64,000 nucleotides of DNA from Niastella soli (GTDB taxonomy: Bacteria > Bacteroidota > Bacteroidia > Chitinophagales > Chitinophagaceae). The stretch lies in assembly GCF_017742245.1 (NCBI RefSeq), contig NZ_JAGHKO010000011.1, forward strand, positions 210,464 to 274,463, in the 5' to 3' direction. The notes under the pieces were generated by a model. That model saw only the letters and a program-made list of their open reading frames with translations. It did no database searches and had not been told where the DNA came from. This document shows positions 44,021 to 53,821 of this stretch, piece after piece. The position numbers and the translations under genes are program-made. Numbering within the stretch: the stretch's first letter is position 1; the number at the start of each line of letters is the position of its first letter.

Positions 44021-47000
44021 ATGACGGTAAAACACTTTATGAAAAGACTCCTGGTATTGGTTATCCTGGTTTGCTTTCCGGTTTCTATGTTGCTGGCGGC
44101 CAGTGAATCCTATATTAAAATATTGTCTGGAAAATTAAAGCAGGGAGATGTTTGCGAGGTAATAGATGACAAGTTTAGGGACCTGTCGCTTGCCGACTGG
44201 AATAATATCCAGCACCTGTCTGTTGATAATATCCTTTCTTTTGAATTGCTGTTTGATACCCCGGAATATTTCCAGGACAGGACTTTTACCTGTACGTTAA
44301 ATGTATCAATAAAGTATTTCACCAGCCGTGACCAGGTTGTGCCGGATGAAATTAACAATGTAGACCTGGTAGTTAAGTACCAAAAGGGTAATAACGCAGT
44401 GTATCCGGCAACTGCTTATTATAAATTTAAGAATGCATTTAAGGTTACTGTTACAGTAAATTCAATCACTTCCCCGGAGTGGGGTAGTGCACTCCCTGGT
44501 GTTTTCAGGCTAAAGAACCAGATCCTGGTTGAAAGGAAGTACCCGTTCAGGGGGAGTGTTACCGGCCCATTGACTACTAATTTGCAAAATAGTAATGGAA
44601 ATAGTAACCAATTGTCCGTGTCCTGGAATACAACGCAATGGGGTGATCCGGAAGAATACGATGTTGAATGGACCTTTATCGATGCACAGAGCGATAATGG
44701 AAAAGAGATTGTAAATACATATGGAAGTGGCCAAACCTTACCGGAATCCAAAGCTACTGAGTGGATGGTAAATAATAGTTCGAGGGTTACCGTTACCACG
44801 CCCACTTACACTATCAATTTGCCATATCCTAATGGATACATCCTGGTGCGGGTGCGGGGTGCTTCGTACCAGGCAGGTACCAATTTGCGATTGCTTGGCG
44901 ATTGGAGTTATAGTAGCGGCCCGGGCGGAATGGCTGTGTGTGAACCGGTAACGGCGCATGAAGCAAGTATGAACTATCAATATACTGCTGCCTTTGCTGA
45001 AGAGGGAAAACGCAAAGAAGTGATCACCTATTATGATGCTACCTTGCGCAACAGGCAGGCAGTGACATTGAATAACAGCGATCTTACGCTTATCCCCAAT
45101 AGTACAGCCGACGAGCGGCAGGAAACAGCTGTTGTCGCGGAATCTATTTATGACGAGATGGGACGGTCTGCGGTTAGTGTATTACCCGCGCCAACCAACA
45201 GCAAAAGTTTAAACTACTACGAAAAGTTCAATGTAAATAACAGTGGGGAACCGTTTAGTCACAAGGATATTAAGTTGCGGGATAATTGTAATATAGATGA
45301 ACCCGGCATGGATCCCAATTTTGGTGCCTCTAAGTATTTTTCGGCTAATAACCCTTTTAAAGCCGACGATCATTTCTATTTTACAAAATATGTACCCGAT
45401 GCACAAGAGCATCCTTATGCATTGACGGAATACATGCCTGATAATACAGGGCTGGTTCGCCGTCAGGGCGGAGTGGGTAATGGGTTTACAATTGGCAGTG
45501 GCAAGGCTACCCAATATTTTTATGGAAAGCCATTGCAAAAAGAGCTGGACCGGTTATTCGGCTCAGAGGCGGGTGATTTTTCACATTACCTGAAAAACAT
45601 GGTAATAGATCCCAATGGCCAGATAAGCGTTAGTTATATAGATGCCAACGGAAGAACCGTGGCCACAGCGCTGGCCGGTGGATCACCCGATAAATTAGAT
45701 GAGTTGCCATCTGCGGCTGCCGCTAAAACTGGATCAGAAGCGAGCATACCTTTCAACGAAGACCTGATTGCTCCCAATGATCTTAAAAGAGATGCCAGTG
45801 CCTTGTCAATGAGCTCTTCTGCCACTTTTATGGCATCAACAAAGGGGATATTTACCGTACATTATTCAGTGAACCCGGCTGCTTTAACCACTACGCATAG
45901 CCAGGGCCAGTTTTGCAGTAATTGTTATTATGAAGTGTTGGTAGAGGCGCGGAATAGTTGTGGTGCACCCTATGGTTCCACCACCAGTGCACCGTTTACC
46001 TTAAATGACGTTGCATGCAATCCCAATGCTGCCCCTTATACCGGAAAGCTGGATATTAGGGTCGATGAGTTGGGGTCATACAATGTTACCTATACCTTGC
46101 GGTTGAGCGAGCAGGCGATCAACTACCAAACGCAATATTATCTTGACCACAACAGCGATCTGAAAAAGCTGCAGGCTTTTTTTGAAGAGAAGCTGAAAGA
46201 GATAGATCTGGCAGGTTGTTATAGTTCCTGTGAATCTTGCAAAACATTGGGTAATACCCCAGCTGCCTTCCGGCAAAAAGTGCTTGACCTGCTGGCAACT
46301 GACAAGTTTACGGGTATTCAGGCCAGTAGTGAAATAAATACCTGGATCGATAATACCTGGAACGATTTAAAAGCAAAATGTAATAGTTTATCCTGTAATA
46401 GTTTGACCAACGCTACTTCAGCCTGTGAGGATTACCTGGCCAGGATGAAAACAGATGTAGTGCCAGGAGGCCAGTATGCGTTAATAAATTATGATGAAAC
46501 CCAGGGAATTTATAGTTATAAAGAGAGGGGAATAAACGTATTGCGTTTTTATAACGACGGCAGCAATCAGGATATCTGTAACACAAATTATGTGGACGCA
46601 AACGGGAATACGGTAAATATAAGGGATTTGTCGGAGTCGGATTTTATCAAGGCATATATAGACCATCCTGAATGGGCAGATAAGTTTGTTAAAAAACACG
46701 TGGAGTATTGTAGTTATGTGTTCTGTAAAGATCAGAATTATTCGCCCGTTAGTAATAATAATGAAGCCAGCTACAATTTTGATAAAACGTTACGTGACAT
46801 GGTCAATACGGGTGATGAAGCTGTCAGCAGAGGTTTTTATACCCGGTCGAACATGAATGCGCTGCTGAATGTCGATCCTTTCTTTAATGGAGGTCGCGGC
46901 AGCAGCATGAAAACATCCATGAGTAACGATCTGATAAATCTTTCTAAGGTAATTGGTTTTAATGTTTCGGGAAAGCCTGTTAAAGATATCTTTCAATTTG

Positions 47001-50000
47001 TTGATTGGATGTTGTATTGCAAACCTGTAACAAACACGAACGATCCTGACATCTTCATGAATACCTGGTCATCCTGTGCGGTAGATCCCACCTGCCGTTC
47101 TACATCGATGGAATGGGAGTTATACAGGAATTATTATTTGCAATTGAAAAGTAAATATGTTCGCCAGGTAAAATCAACATCAGATCAGTCATGCAAAAAT
47201 TGTTTTATTGGAAATGAGGCAGCTACTGTAGCTTGTAATACCCCACCGCTAACCTGTCCTTCACCTGCTGAGTTTACTGCGGAGAGAAGAAATTACAGAG
47301 ATTTTTGGGATGATATTTATGTTGATATGCTGTATTATTACCAGGATTTTTATATTGTACATCCCGGTGGGCCAGTAAACAGGGATGTAACGTTAAAGGT
47401 TAGAAGGAATTATGGTCCTGAAACAAATTTCGCATATGACTATATCTGGGTAACTATCCCTGCAGGCAAATCGGAGGTAATGGCAGGTTTTGAGGTTACC
47501 TGTACAAGCGCCCGTATTACGTGCCATTCCAACAGCTTTACATACATGGAAGAATTAACCTGCCCGGATGTTCCTGTTCCAATAGAATCAAGCTGTCCCA
47601 ATGATCCTTTGCATGCAGCTTACCAGGAAAAATCACGGATATTTAATGAGTATGTAAACCTGGAGGGTATAATAAACTGCCTGAATTCTGGTACTAATCC
47701 GCTTCCTTCTGATGCGCAAAACATCGATAGGTATCGTGCCGAGGTCTTGAGTAGTATTGACGAAGAAAAGGCGTTATGGATTAATCAATTAACAGCGGTA
47801 CGGAATGAAGAGCCAGCGTTCAGCAGCGTTTCCCCTAACACCATTTTGTTATTAGCTGAAGATCTAAAACAAGTAGCAATAACCAATGTTCAAAATGCAA
47901 CTACCCCCGAAACCATCCGGATTGCAAGTTCGATAGCCAATGGCGGCGCCACTGCAAAAGGGTTTCACAATTTTGCTGAAGTATTTAGTTATTATATTAG
48001 TTCCTCGGTTATTCAACAAGGCTTTAGTGCGGATCTGTTGGAAAGACCTTATCCGCATGATAAAACGCCAATTGACGTTAATCCTTCTTCGGGACAGATA
48101 ACCAGCGATATCTGCGCTAATCTGAGCTTATTAAAAAGCAGGTACAGCGCTTCCGGGTTTGGAGGCAGTTTTTATGAGTACCTGAAACAGGAGTTGGAGG
48201 ATGATATGCAGCTTACCAGTGACCAGTTGCTTGACCTGGAAGCTAAATGTGCGGCTGGTTGCAGATATATGAAAGACCCGGTGTTATTCCCTGTTGCTTT
48301 GACCACGCCTGTTTCTGCTAATAGCGATCATCCGTTTATAAACTGCAGCAGAATGGCTGGTCTGCAGAGTCAGTTTAACGCTGCGTATCCCGGTGTGAAT
48401 GTGAACAGTAAGCTGTATTATCTTTTGTTTACTAACTTCTGTAATCATAAACTGGGCTATTCATTGGGCTATACTGAATATGAAGCATTTTCTCAAAAAT
48501 GCGGTAGCAACAGTACAGCAGTATTATATAACAAGCCGGCGCAATCTGCCATACCTGTTGATGAATTTGCCTGCGAACGAAATGCTATAATGGGAGCTTA
48601 TGAAAGTGCAGGCCAGGTATATGAAATGTACATTGCAGTAGAACGCCAGCGATTCAGGAACAGGTATATTTCCAAATGCCTTGCAACGCAAGCCAATGCA
48701 TCCATTGAAGGGAAACAGTATGAATATCATTTCACGCTGTATTATTATGACCAAAGTGGTAACCTGGTAAAAACCATTCCGCCTGAAGGCGTACGGTTGT
48801 TAACAGAGGAACAGTTGGCACAGCTTAAATATATGCGTGCTACAGGGTATGCCCTGTGCGGTAATGACGGCATTACCAAAGAAACGGATAAGAATATTGT
48901 ATTAAATACACTGAGCTCCAATTTTACGACTGCAAAGTCATTGGAGTTGTGGTTAAATAATATGGATGCCATTGCCGGTGGCCAGGTGCGGTTTATAACA
49001 CCAGACCATAAATACATGTACCAGGCTGCTATAGCCAATAAGAAGTTGTGGGTGGAATTATACACATTGCAACCGGGTACAGCCGGAGATATCGCCATTA
49101 CTCAAAGTAACCAGCTGGTGGCCGATATAAGTTCGTTTACCATTCAGGAATGGTCGCATGTGGTTATACAATCGAATAACCTTACGAGTGATCCCTGGGA
49201 TGCATATTTAAATGGTGTTAAATTGACAATGAATACGGGTGCCAATATGCCGGGTTATCCATTTGATTGGTCAATTACAGCCGGTTATACCCTTCCTGAT
49301 GAGGTGATGGGGCCTGTAAAACATGTAAGGTTATACAGCCAGTTGTTGGGAAGCACCCAAATAACAGAGAATTATTCCAATCTTTGTTTTTCCATTGCCA
49401 GCTCGTTACAGGGGCAAGGGTCGCCCTTGTTAATTTGGGGGAATTTTGATAACGGCATCCATAGCCAGCCAATAACTGAAACTGCTTCTGTTTCAAATCC
49501 TGGCGCTTTGCAGGTAAATGCCAATCTGAATATGGAGCAATCCTATCTCCCTAGTGTCGTTAATACATTTACGGTAGAGTTTTGGGTAAATCCGCAGGGA
49601 ACGCATGAAATTGATGCGGAGGATATCGTTGGTACACAGGGTTGTATTGATCAAAAATATGCAATCTATCCGAGCTATGGAGGCAGTAGCAGTTCAGGTA
49701 ATGCCTGTATGGGCGTTTCGGTAGGTACGAACGGCGTGAGTGTATATGAACATGCAGACGGGTATATGCCGCCATTACTGGCATGGGCGGGTACGGTTAA
49801 AGGCTGGACGCATGTAGCAGTAGTATATAATAATAAAGTTCCTTCTTTATACATTAACGGACGGTTTGTAAAAACCGGTCTTACGTCAACTAAGCAAACG
49901 ATAAGCCCCAGTTATAATTTTGTCGGCGGCGGTTGGGGTTATATGCCCGGTGGGATCGATGAAGTACGCATTTGGAATATGGCCCGCACCGAGCAGCAGA

Positions 50001-53000
50001 TAATGGACAATTACGTTAAGGGAATTGCTGATCCTGCATCTGCAACGGCGCTGGCAGGGTATTGGCCGATGGACCCTGAAAATGGCAGCGTGTTGGCTGA
50101 TCTAAGCAGCAGTAATCATAACGTTGCACTACCGGGTTCAGGCTATAGCTGGATAACGGAAGGCGGTAACACTGCTAAAGTAGAAGGTGCAGTAGCGGCA
50201 GGTAGTTTTATTGTGCCCCAACATGGGATGGCGACAACGTATATGCACAACAGCCTCAACCAGGTAGTGAAGCAGGTGTCGCCGGATGGTGGTACGGCCC
50301 GTTTCTGGTACGATCGGCTAGGTAAGTTGACGGCTTCACAAAATGCGGAGCAATTACAGCCCCTGGCGCCAGGCGCAAGCAGCAACCGGTACAGTTATAC
50401 GAAGTATGATGCATTTGACCGGATAGTGGAACTGGGAGAGAAAACAAATACCGGTGTAGAAATAAATGAAACAGTTGCCCGTAATAATGCCACCCTGCAG
50501 AACTGGATGCAAAGCGGCCAGAATGGACAGATAACCCAAACCATTTATGATGAAGCGCCGTCCTATGCGCCTGGTTTGCTGACCAATTTACGAAAACGAG
50601 TGGCCGCTAGTATTGTACTTTCTGGCGCTATCGGTTCACAACGTACAGCGGCAACTTATTATTCCTATGACATCAGCGGAAATGCAAAAACCCTGTACCA
50701 GGAAAATAGCAAATTGTTGGAGTTTGATGCATTGACCGGCCTGAAACGGATCGATTATGATTACGATCTGATCAGTGGAAAAGTAAATAAAGTGAAATAC
50801 CAGGAAGGGAAAGGCGATCAGTTCTATTATAGATACCGGTATGATGCAGATAACCGGGTAGTGGACGCCACTACCAGCCGGGATGGTTTGATCTGGAATA
50901 CGGAAGCCAGGTATCGTTATTACCTGCATGGACCATTGGCCAGAACGGAGTTGGGAAATATCCAGGTCCAAGGGCTTGACTATGCTTATACATTACAGGG
51001 CTGGATGAAAGGGATCAACAGCCAGCAACTGGATGCCAGTAAGGATATGAACCAGGATGGTTTAGCCGGAACAACATTCCAGTACGTTGCACGGGATGTA
51101 ATGGGCTTTAGCCTGGGTTATTATAATGGCGATTACCAGCCAATAGAAAGCGGTGCACCTGCTTTTGGGATGAGCTACCAACCGTTAGGGACTGCAGTAA
51201 GCGGAACTGATCTGTTTAATGGAAATATCAGCAATGCCACGCTGGCCATTAATAAATTCGATAATGGCGCAGTAAAAGGGTATAGCTATCGGTATGACCA
51301 GGTAGACAGGTTAAAACAAATGCGGATGCATAACCTGGCTGCCGGTGGTTCTAACTGGAACATCAACAGCGGCGTTATGCAGGATTACCAGGAAGACATT
51401 ACATACGATGGCAACGGGAATATTTTTACCTACAAACGGAATGGTAATATTGCCGGCAACTATCCCATGGATGATCTTACGTATCGGTATAACCTGAATA
51501 GCGATGGGAAGCTGGTGAACAATAAACTTCGGAGTGTAAAAGATGATGCATTAGACGGAGCTTATGGAACAGATATTAAGACCCAGCCAAACCTGGATAA
51601 TTACAGATATGATCAGATTGGTAATCTGATCAAAGATGAGAAAGAGGGAATTGACCCAATATCCTGGACGGTATATGGTAAAATAAGCCAGCTTACAAAA
51701 AATGGACAGAATATTCAGTATGCTTATGATGCAGCCGGCAACCGGATAAGTAAATTAGTAACTGGTTCCGGTAACAACATCTTGTATACCTTCTATGTGC
51801 GGGATCCGCAAGGCAATGTATTAGGGGTTTATACAAGAAATGCATCCCTTATTCCCTCACCAGATGATAAAACAAAGTGGACAGAACAACACCTGTATGG
51901 AAGCAGCAGGTTAGGTATTTGGCAACCCAATATGGAGGTTGCCACCACCTGGCAGCCGCCTGGAGAAGGGAATGGACAATTAAATTTAGGTGAAAGGGCA
52001 TATGAGTTGTGTAATCACTTGGGCAACGTACTGGCGACCATTAGCGATGATAAAACCGGAATTGATGATGATAATAATAAAATGGTCGATTACTACACTG
52101 CCAATGTATTAACGGCCAGTGACTATTATCCTTTTGGGATGCGAATGCCGGGCCGTATCTTTAACAGTGGAAATTACCGGTATGGGTTTAATGGCAAGGA
52201 AAATGATAATGAGGCAAAAGGGGAGGGGAATCAGCTGGATTATGGCATGAGGATTTATGATCCGAGAATTGGAAGATTCCTTTCTGTAGATCCACTAACA
52301 AGAAGTTATCCTTGGTATACGCCCTATCAATTTGCGGGTAATAAACCTATTTGGGCCATAGATTTAGACGGCTTAGAAGAATTAACGACTCAGCAATTAG
52401 AACAAGCGAAAAGAGAGAATAACGCCAGGTTGGAAACCATAAAGTCAAATGCTCGTCTTTATGGAATTTCTTTACGCGGTTCAAGTGATGCCATTTATAA
52501 CGCTAATACTTTGGGTATTTCAGATTGGACGGGTGCCACAGATAATTTAGAGGAATATTCCGATGTGGAGGAGCAAAAAGCTTATTTAACTGGTAAGATT
52601 GCAGGAAATATAATTGTTGGAATACAGAGCACAATAGAAGTAGGCGGAGGGTTAACTGCTTCAAAATATGGATTAAGGACAGCGGCAGTTACTGGTGTTG
52701 AAAGTGGCGGATCGGGAGTGCTTGTTGGTGGAGGTATAGCTTTGGGTGGATTGATAGTAGCTGGGCATGGCGCCTTAGTAGGTAAGATCGGGGCAACTGG
52801 TTTGGCAGATGCGATAAAAGATCTATATAAAGTAAATGCCAATAGTACCTCGAATGCCTCCGGTCAGCAAGCAAAAAGCGCAAATAATGGTACTACTCCT
52901 TCAACAGGAACTGGTGCAAAAGGAACTTATAAGGACGTTGGTGGACATCACGTTCATGCAAAGGCTGGATTTAAAGATAATCTTTCGTATGATAAGAATG

Positions 53001-53263
53001 TAGGCTTCTCTATAAGTCAGGATTATATGAAGTCTAGAAATTGGGATCACCAACTTATGACCAATAAGCAAAGAGAGTTGTTTAAAGAACTGGCAAATAG
53101 CGGAAGAGCTAATACTTTGAAAGAACATAGCAGGATCGCAATAGAGGCTTTAAAGGCTGGTGGTGCTACTGATATGGAAGCCAGGAAGTTGGTAAATGAG
53201 TCTTTAAAAAATTTACAATCGCAAGGGGTGACATATCCAACAAACATCCCATGGCATTATTAA
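44021..53263 (+). CDS. Giant Rhs toxin with LamG domains, Rhs core and C-terminal HNH/Endo VII-like tip
   Basis: A 3080-aa protein with a signal peptide (MKRLLVLVILVCFPVSMLLA; an in-frame ATG six codons upstream is the annotated start). Early YD-like region around 330-420, cysteine-rich helical middle (CYSSCESCKTLG near 730), two LamG-type domains (about 1640-1790 and 1835-2020), YD repeats from about 2068, and the Rhs core YDPRIGRFLSVDPL near 2740. Beyond the core lies a hydrophobic Gly-rich pretoxin segment (about 2850-2940). The tip starts with GGHHVHAK (residues 2974-2981) and ends NIPWHY. The GHH-type signature suggests an HNH/Endo VII-fold nuclease. The immunity candidate follows 10 bp after. 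Confidence 0.85.
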   Translation: MTVKHFMKRLLVLVILVCFPVSMLLAASESYIKILSGKLKQGDVCEVIDDKFRDLSLADWNNIQHLSVDNILSFELLFDTPEYFQDRTFTCTLNVSIKYFTSRDQVVPDEINNVDLVVKYQKGNNAVYPATAYYKFKNAFKVTVTVNSITSPEWGSALPGVFRLKNQILVERKYPFRGSVTGPLTTNLQNSNGNSNQLSVSWNTTQWGDPEEYDVEWTFIDAQSDNGKEIVNTYGSGQTLPESKATEWMVNNSSRVTVTTPTYTINLPYPNGYILVRVRGASYQAGTNLRLLGDWSYSSGPGGMAVCEPVTAHEASMNYQYTAAFAEEGKRKEVITYYDATLRNRQAVTLNNSDLTLIPNSTADERQETAVVAESIYDEMGRSAVSVLPAPTNSKSLNYYEKFNVNNSGEPFSHKDIKLRDNCNIDEPGMDPNFGASKYFSANNPFKADDHFYFTKYVPDAQEHPYALTEYMPDNTGLVRRQGGVGNGFTIGSGKATQYFYGKPLQKELDRLFGSEAGDFSHYLKNMVIDPNGQISVSYIDANGRTVATALAGGSPDKLDELPSAAAAKTGSEASIPFNEDLIAPNDLKRDASALSMSSSATFMASTKGIFTVHYSVNPAALTTTHSQGQFCSNCYYEVLVEARNSCGAPYGSTTSAPFTLNDVACNPNAAPYTGKLDIRVDELGSYNVTYTLRLSEQAINYQTQYYLDHNSDLKKLQAFFEEKLKEIDLAGCYSSCESCKTLGNTPAAFRQKVLDLLATDKFTGIQASSEINTWIDNTWNDLKAKCNSLSCNSLTNATSACEDYLARMKTDVVPGGQYALINYDETQGIYSYKERGINVLRFYNDGSNQDICNTNYVDANGNTVNIRDLSESDFIKAYIDHPEWADKFVKKHVEYCSYVFCKDQNYSPVSNNNEASYNFDKTLRDMVNTGDEAVSRGFYTRSNMNALLNVDPFFNGGRGSSMKTSMSNDLINLSKVIGFNVSGKPVKDIFQFVDWMLYCKPVTNTNDPDIFMNTWSSCAVDPTCRSTSMEWELYRNYYLQLKSKYVRQVKSTSDQSCKNCFIGNEAATVACNTPPLTCPSPAEFTAERRNYRDFWDDIYVDMLYYYQDFYIVHPGGPVNRDVTLKVRRNYGPETNFAYDYIWVTIPAGKSEVMAGFEVTCTSARITCHSNSFTYMEELTCPDVPVPIESSCPNDPLHAAYQEKSRIFNEYVNLEGIINCLNSGTNPLPSDAQNIDRYRAEVLSSIDEEKALWINQLTAVRNEEPAFSSVSPNTILLLAEDLKQVAITNVQNATTPETIRIASSIANGGATAKGFHNFAEVFSYYISSSVIQQGFSADLLERPYPHDKTPIDVNPSSGQITSDICANLSLLKSRYSASGFGGSFYEYLKQELEDDMQLTSDQLLDLEAKCAAGCRYMKDPVLFPVALTTPVSANSDHPFINCSRMAGLQSQFNAAYPGVNVNSKLYYLLFTNFCNHKLGYSLGYTEYEAFSQKCGSNSTAVLYNKPAQSAIPVDEFACERNAIMGAYESAGQVYEMYIAVERQRFRNRYISKCLATQANASIEGKQYEYHFTLYYYDQSGNLVKTIPPEGVRLLTEEQLAQLKYMRATGYALCGNDGITKETDKNIVLNTLSSNFTTAKSLELWLNNMDAIAGGQVRFITPDHKYMYQAAIANKKLWVELYTLQPGTAGDIAITQSNQLVADISSFTIQEWSHVVIQSNNLTSDPWDAYLNGVKLTMNTGANMPGYPFDWSITAGYTLPDEVMGPVKHVRLYSQLLGSTQITENYSNLCFSIASSLQGQGSPLLIWGNFDNGIHSQPITETASVSNPGALQVNANLNMEQSYLPSVVNTFTVEFWVNPQGTHEIDAEDIVGTQGCIDQKYAIYPSYGGSSSSGNACMGVSVGTNGVSVYEHADGYMPPLLAWAGTVKGWTHVAVVYNNKVPSLYINGRFVKTGLTSTKQTISPSYNFVGGGWGYMPGGIDEVRIWNMARTEQQIMDNYVKGIADPASATALAGYWPMDPENGSVLADLSSSNHNVALPGSGYSWITEGGNTAKVEGAVAAGSFIVPQHGMATTYMHNSLNQVVKQVSPDGGTARFWYDRLGKLTASQNAEQLQPLAPGASSNRYSYTKYDAFDRIVELGEKTNTGVEINETVARNNATLQNWMQSGQNGQITQTIYDEAPSYAPGLLTNLRKRVAASIVLSGAIGSQRTAATYYSYDISGNAKTLYQENSKLLEFDALTGLKRIDYDYDLISGKVNKVKYQEGKGDQFYYRYRYDADNRVVDATTSRDGLIWNTEARYRYYLHGPLARTELGNIQVQGLDYAYTLQGWMKGINSQQLDASKDMNQDGLAGTTFQYVARDVMGFSLGYYNGDYQPIESGAPAFGMSYQPLGTAVSGTDLFNGNISNATLAINKFDNGAVKGYSYRYDQVDRLKQMRMHNLAAGGSNWNINSGVMQDYQEDITYDGNGNIFTYKRNGNIAGNYPMDDLTYRYNLNSDGKLVNNKLRSVKDDALDGAYGTDIKTQPNLDNYRYDQIGNLIKDEKEGIDPISWTVYGKISQLTKNGQNIQYAYDAAGNRISKLVTGSGNNILYTFYVRDPQGNVLGVYTRNASLIPSPDDKTKWTEQHLYGSSRLGIWQPNMEVATTWQPPGEGNGQLNLGERAYELCNHLGNVLATISDDKTGIDDDNNKMVDYYTANVLTASDYYPFGMRMPGRIFNSGNYRYGFNGKENDNEAKGEGNQLDYGMRIYDPRIGRFLSVDPLTRSYPWYTPYQFAGNKPIWAIDLDGLEELTTQQLEQAKRENNARLETIKSNARLYGISLRGSSDAIYNANTLGISDWTGATDNLEEYSDVEEQKAYLTGKIAGNIIVGIQSTIEVGGGLTASKYGLRTAAVTGVESGGSGVLVGGGIALGGLIVAGHGALVGKIGATGLADAIKDLYKVNANSTSNASGQQAKSANNGTTPSTGTGAKGTYKDVGGHHVHAKAGFKDNLSYDKNVGFSISQDYMKSRNWDHQLMTNKQRELFKELANSGRANTLKEHSRIAIEALKAGGATDMEARKLVNESLKNLQSQGVTYPTNIPWHY

Positions 53264-53273
53264 ATTATTAAAT

Positions 53274-53636
53274 ATGAATGAGCAATTATTAAATTTTGGT
53301 AAGCAGTACATTAAAGAAGTAAGAGATAATAGTATCTATACTTTGGAAAATATCATCAATGGAAAGATGAAAGGAGAATTGAACCAGGAGATGTTTCGAT
53401 TGATAAACAATTTGCCTCAGGCGCAAGTTGAGCTACTTAAACGTGTTGCATATAGAATGATTGATCTTACATTACATAATACTTTAAATATGTTTGAACA
53501 ATCCGATTCTTGGGCTATATCTAATGTGTCTGAAGGTGTAGAATCGATCAATGATATCTCTGACGGTCTTGCAGGGGAATTATATACTGAAGATGGGTGG
53601 ATTAAGCAGTTTAGTGAGTATCCAAGTAGTCTTTAA
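53274..53636 (+). CDS. Candidate immunity protein for the Rhs toxin tip
   Basis: A 120-aa, probably all-helical protein with no signal peptide (MNEQLLNFGKQYIKEVRDNSIYTLENIINGKMKGELNQEMF) and no recognised domain. It begins 10 bp after the toxin stop codon, the standard place for the cognate immunity gene of a polymorphic toxin. The gene is AT-richer by eye than the Rhs body, as is the toxin tip, which fits exchange as a toxin/immunity cassette. The assignment rests on position, size and composition, not on homology. Confidence 0.65.
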   Translation: MNEQLLNFGKQYIKEVRDNSIYTLENIINGKMKGELNQEMFRLINNLPQAQVELLKRVAYRMIDLTLHNTLNMFEQSDSWAISNVSEGVESINDISDGLAGELYTEDGWIKQFSEYPSSL

Positions 53637-53713
53637 CTTGGTATTGGTCAATAATTAGTCTGAGAAAAGTTTCAATAGCGTTGTTTCTTTTTAAATAGAA
53701 GGGTGCGTTCCGT

Positions 53714-53743
53714 AGAAGGCGCAAGCCTCCACTTGTGCCTTCT
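53714..53743 (+). terminator. Hairpin after the Rhs operon, related to the 3' tandem repeat
   Basis: A 12-bp stem (AGAAGGCGCAAG/CTTGTGCCTTCT, one G-T wobble) with loop CCTCCA lies 77 nt past the immunity gene. No clear U-tract follows. The inner 22 nt are nearly identical to a hairpin inside the 132-bp repeats at 63563-64000, so this may be a dispersed palindrome and not a dedicated terminator. Confidence 0.5.
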
Positions 53744-53821
53744 ATGTGGTTTATTGGTTAATAACCGCTCTGTAAACTGAGACCTGACTTAATATTCTTT
53801 ACCCTAAAAACGAAATTATAA

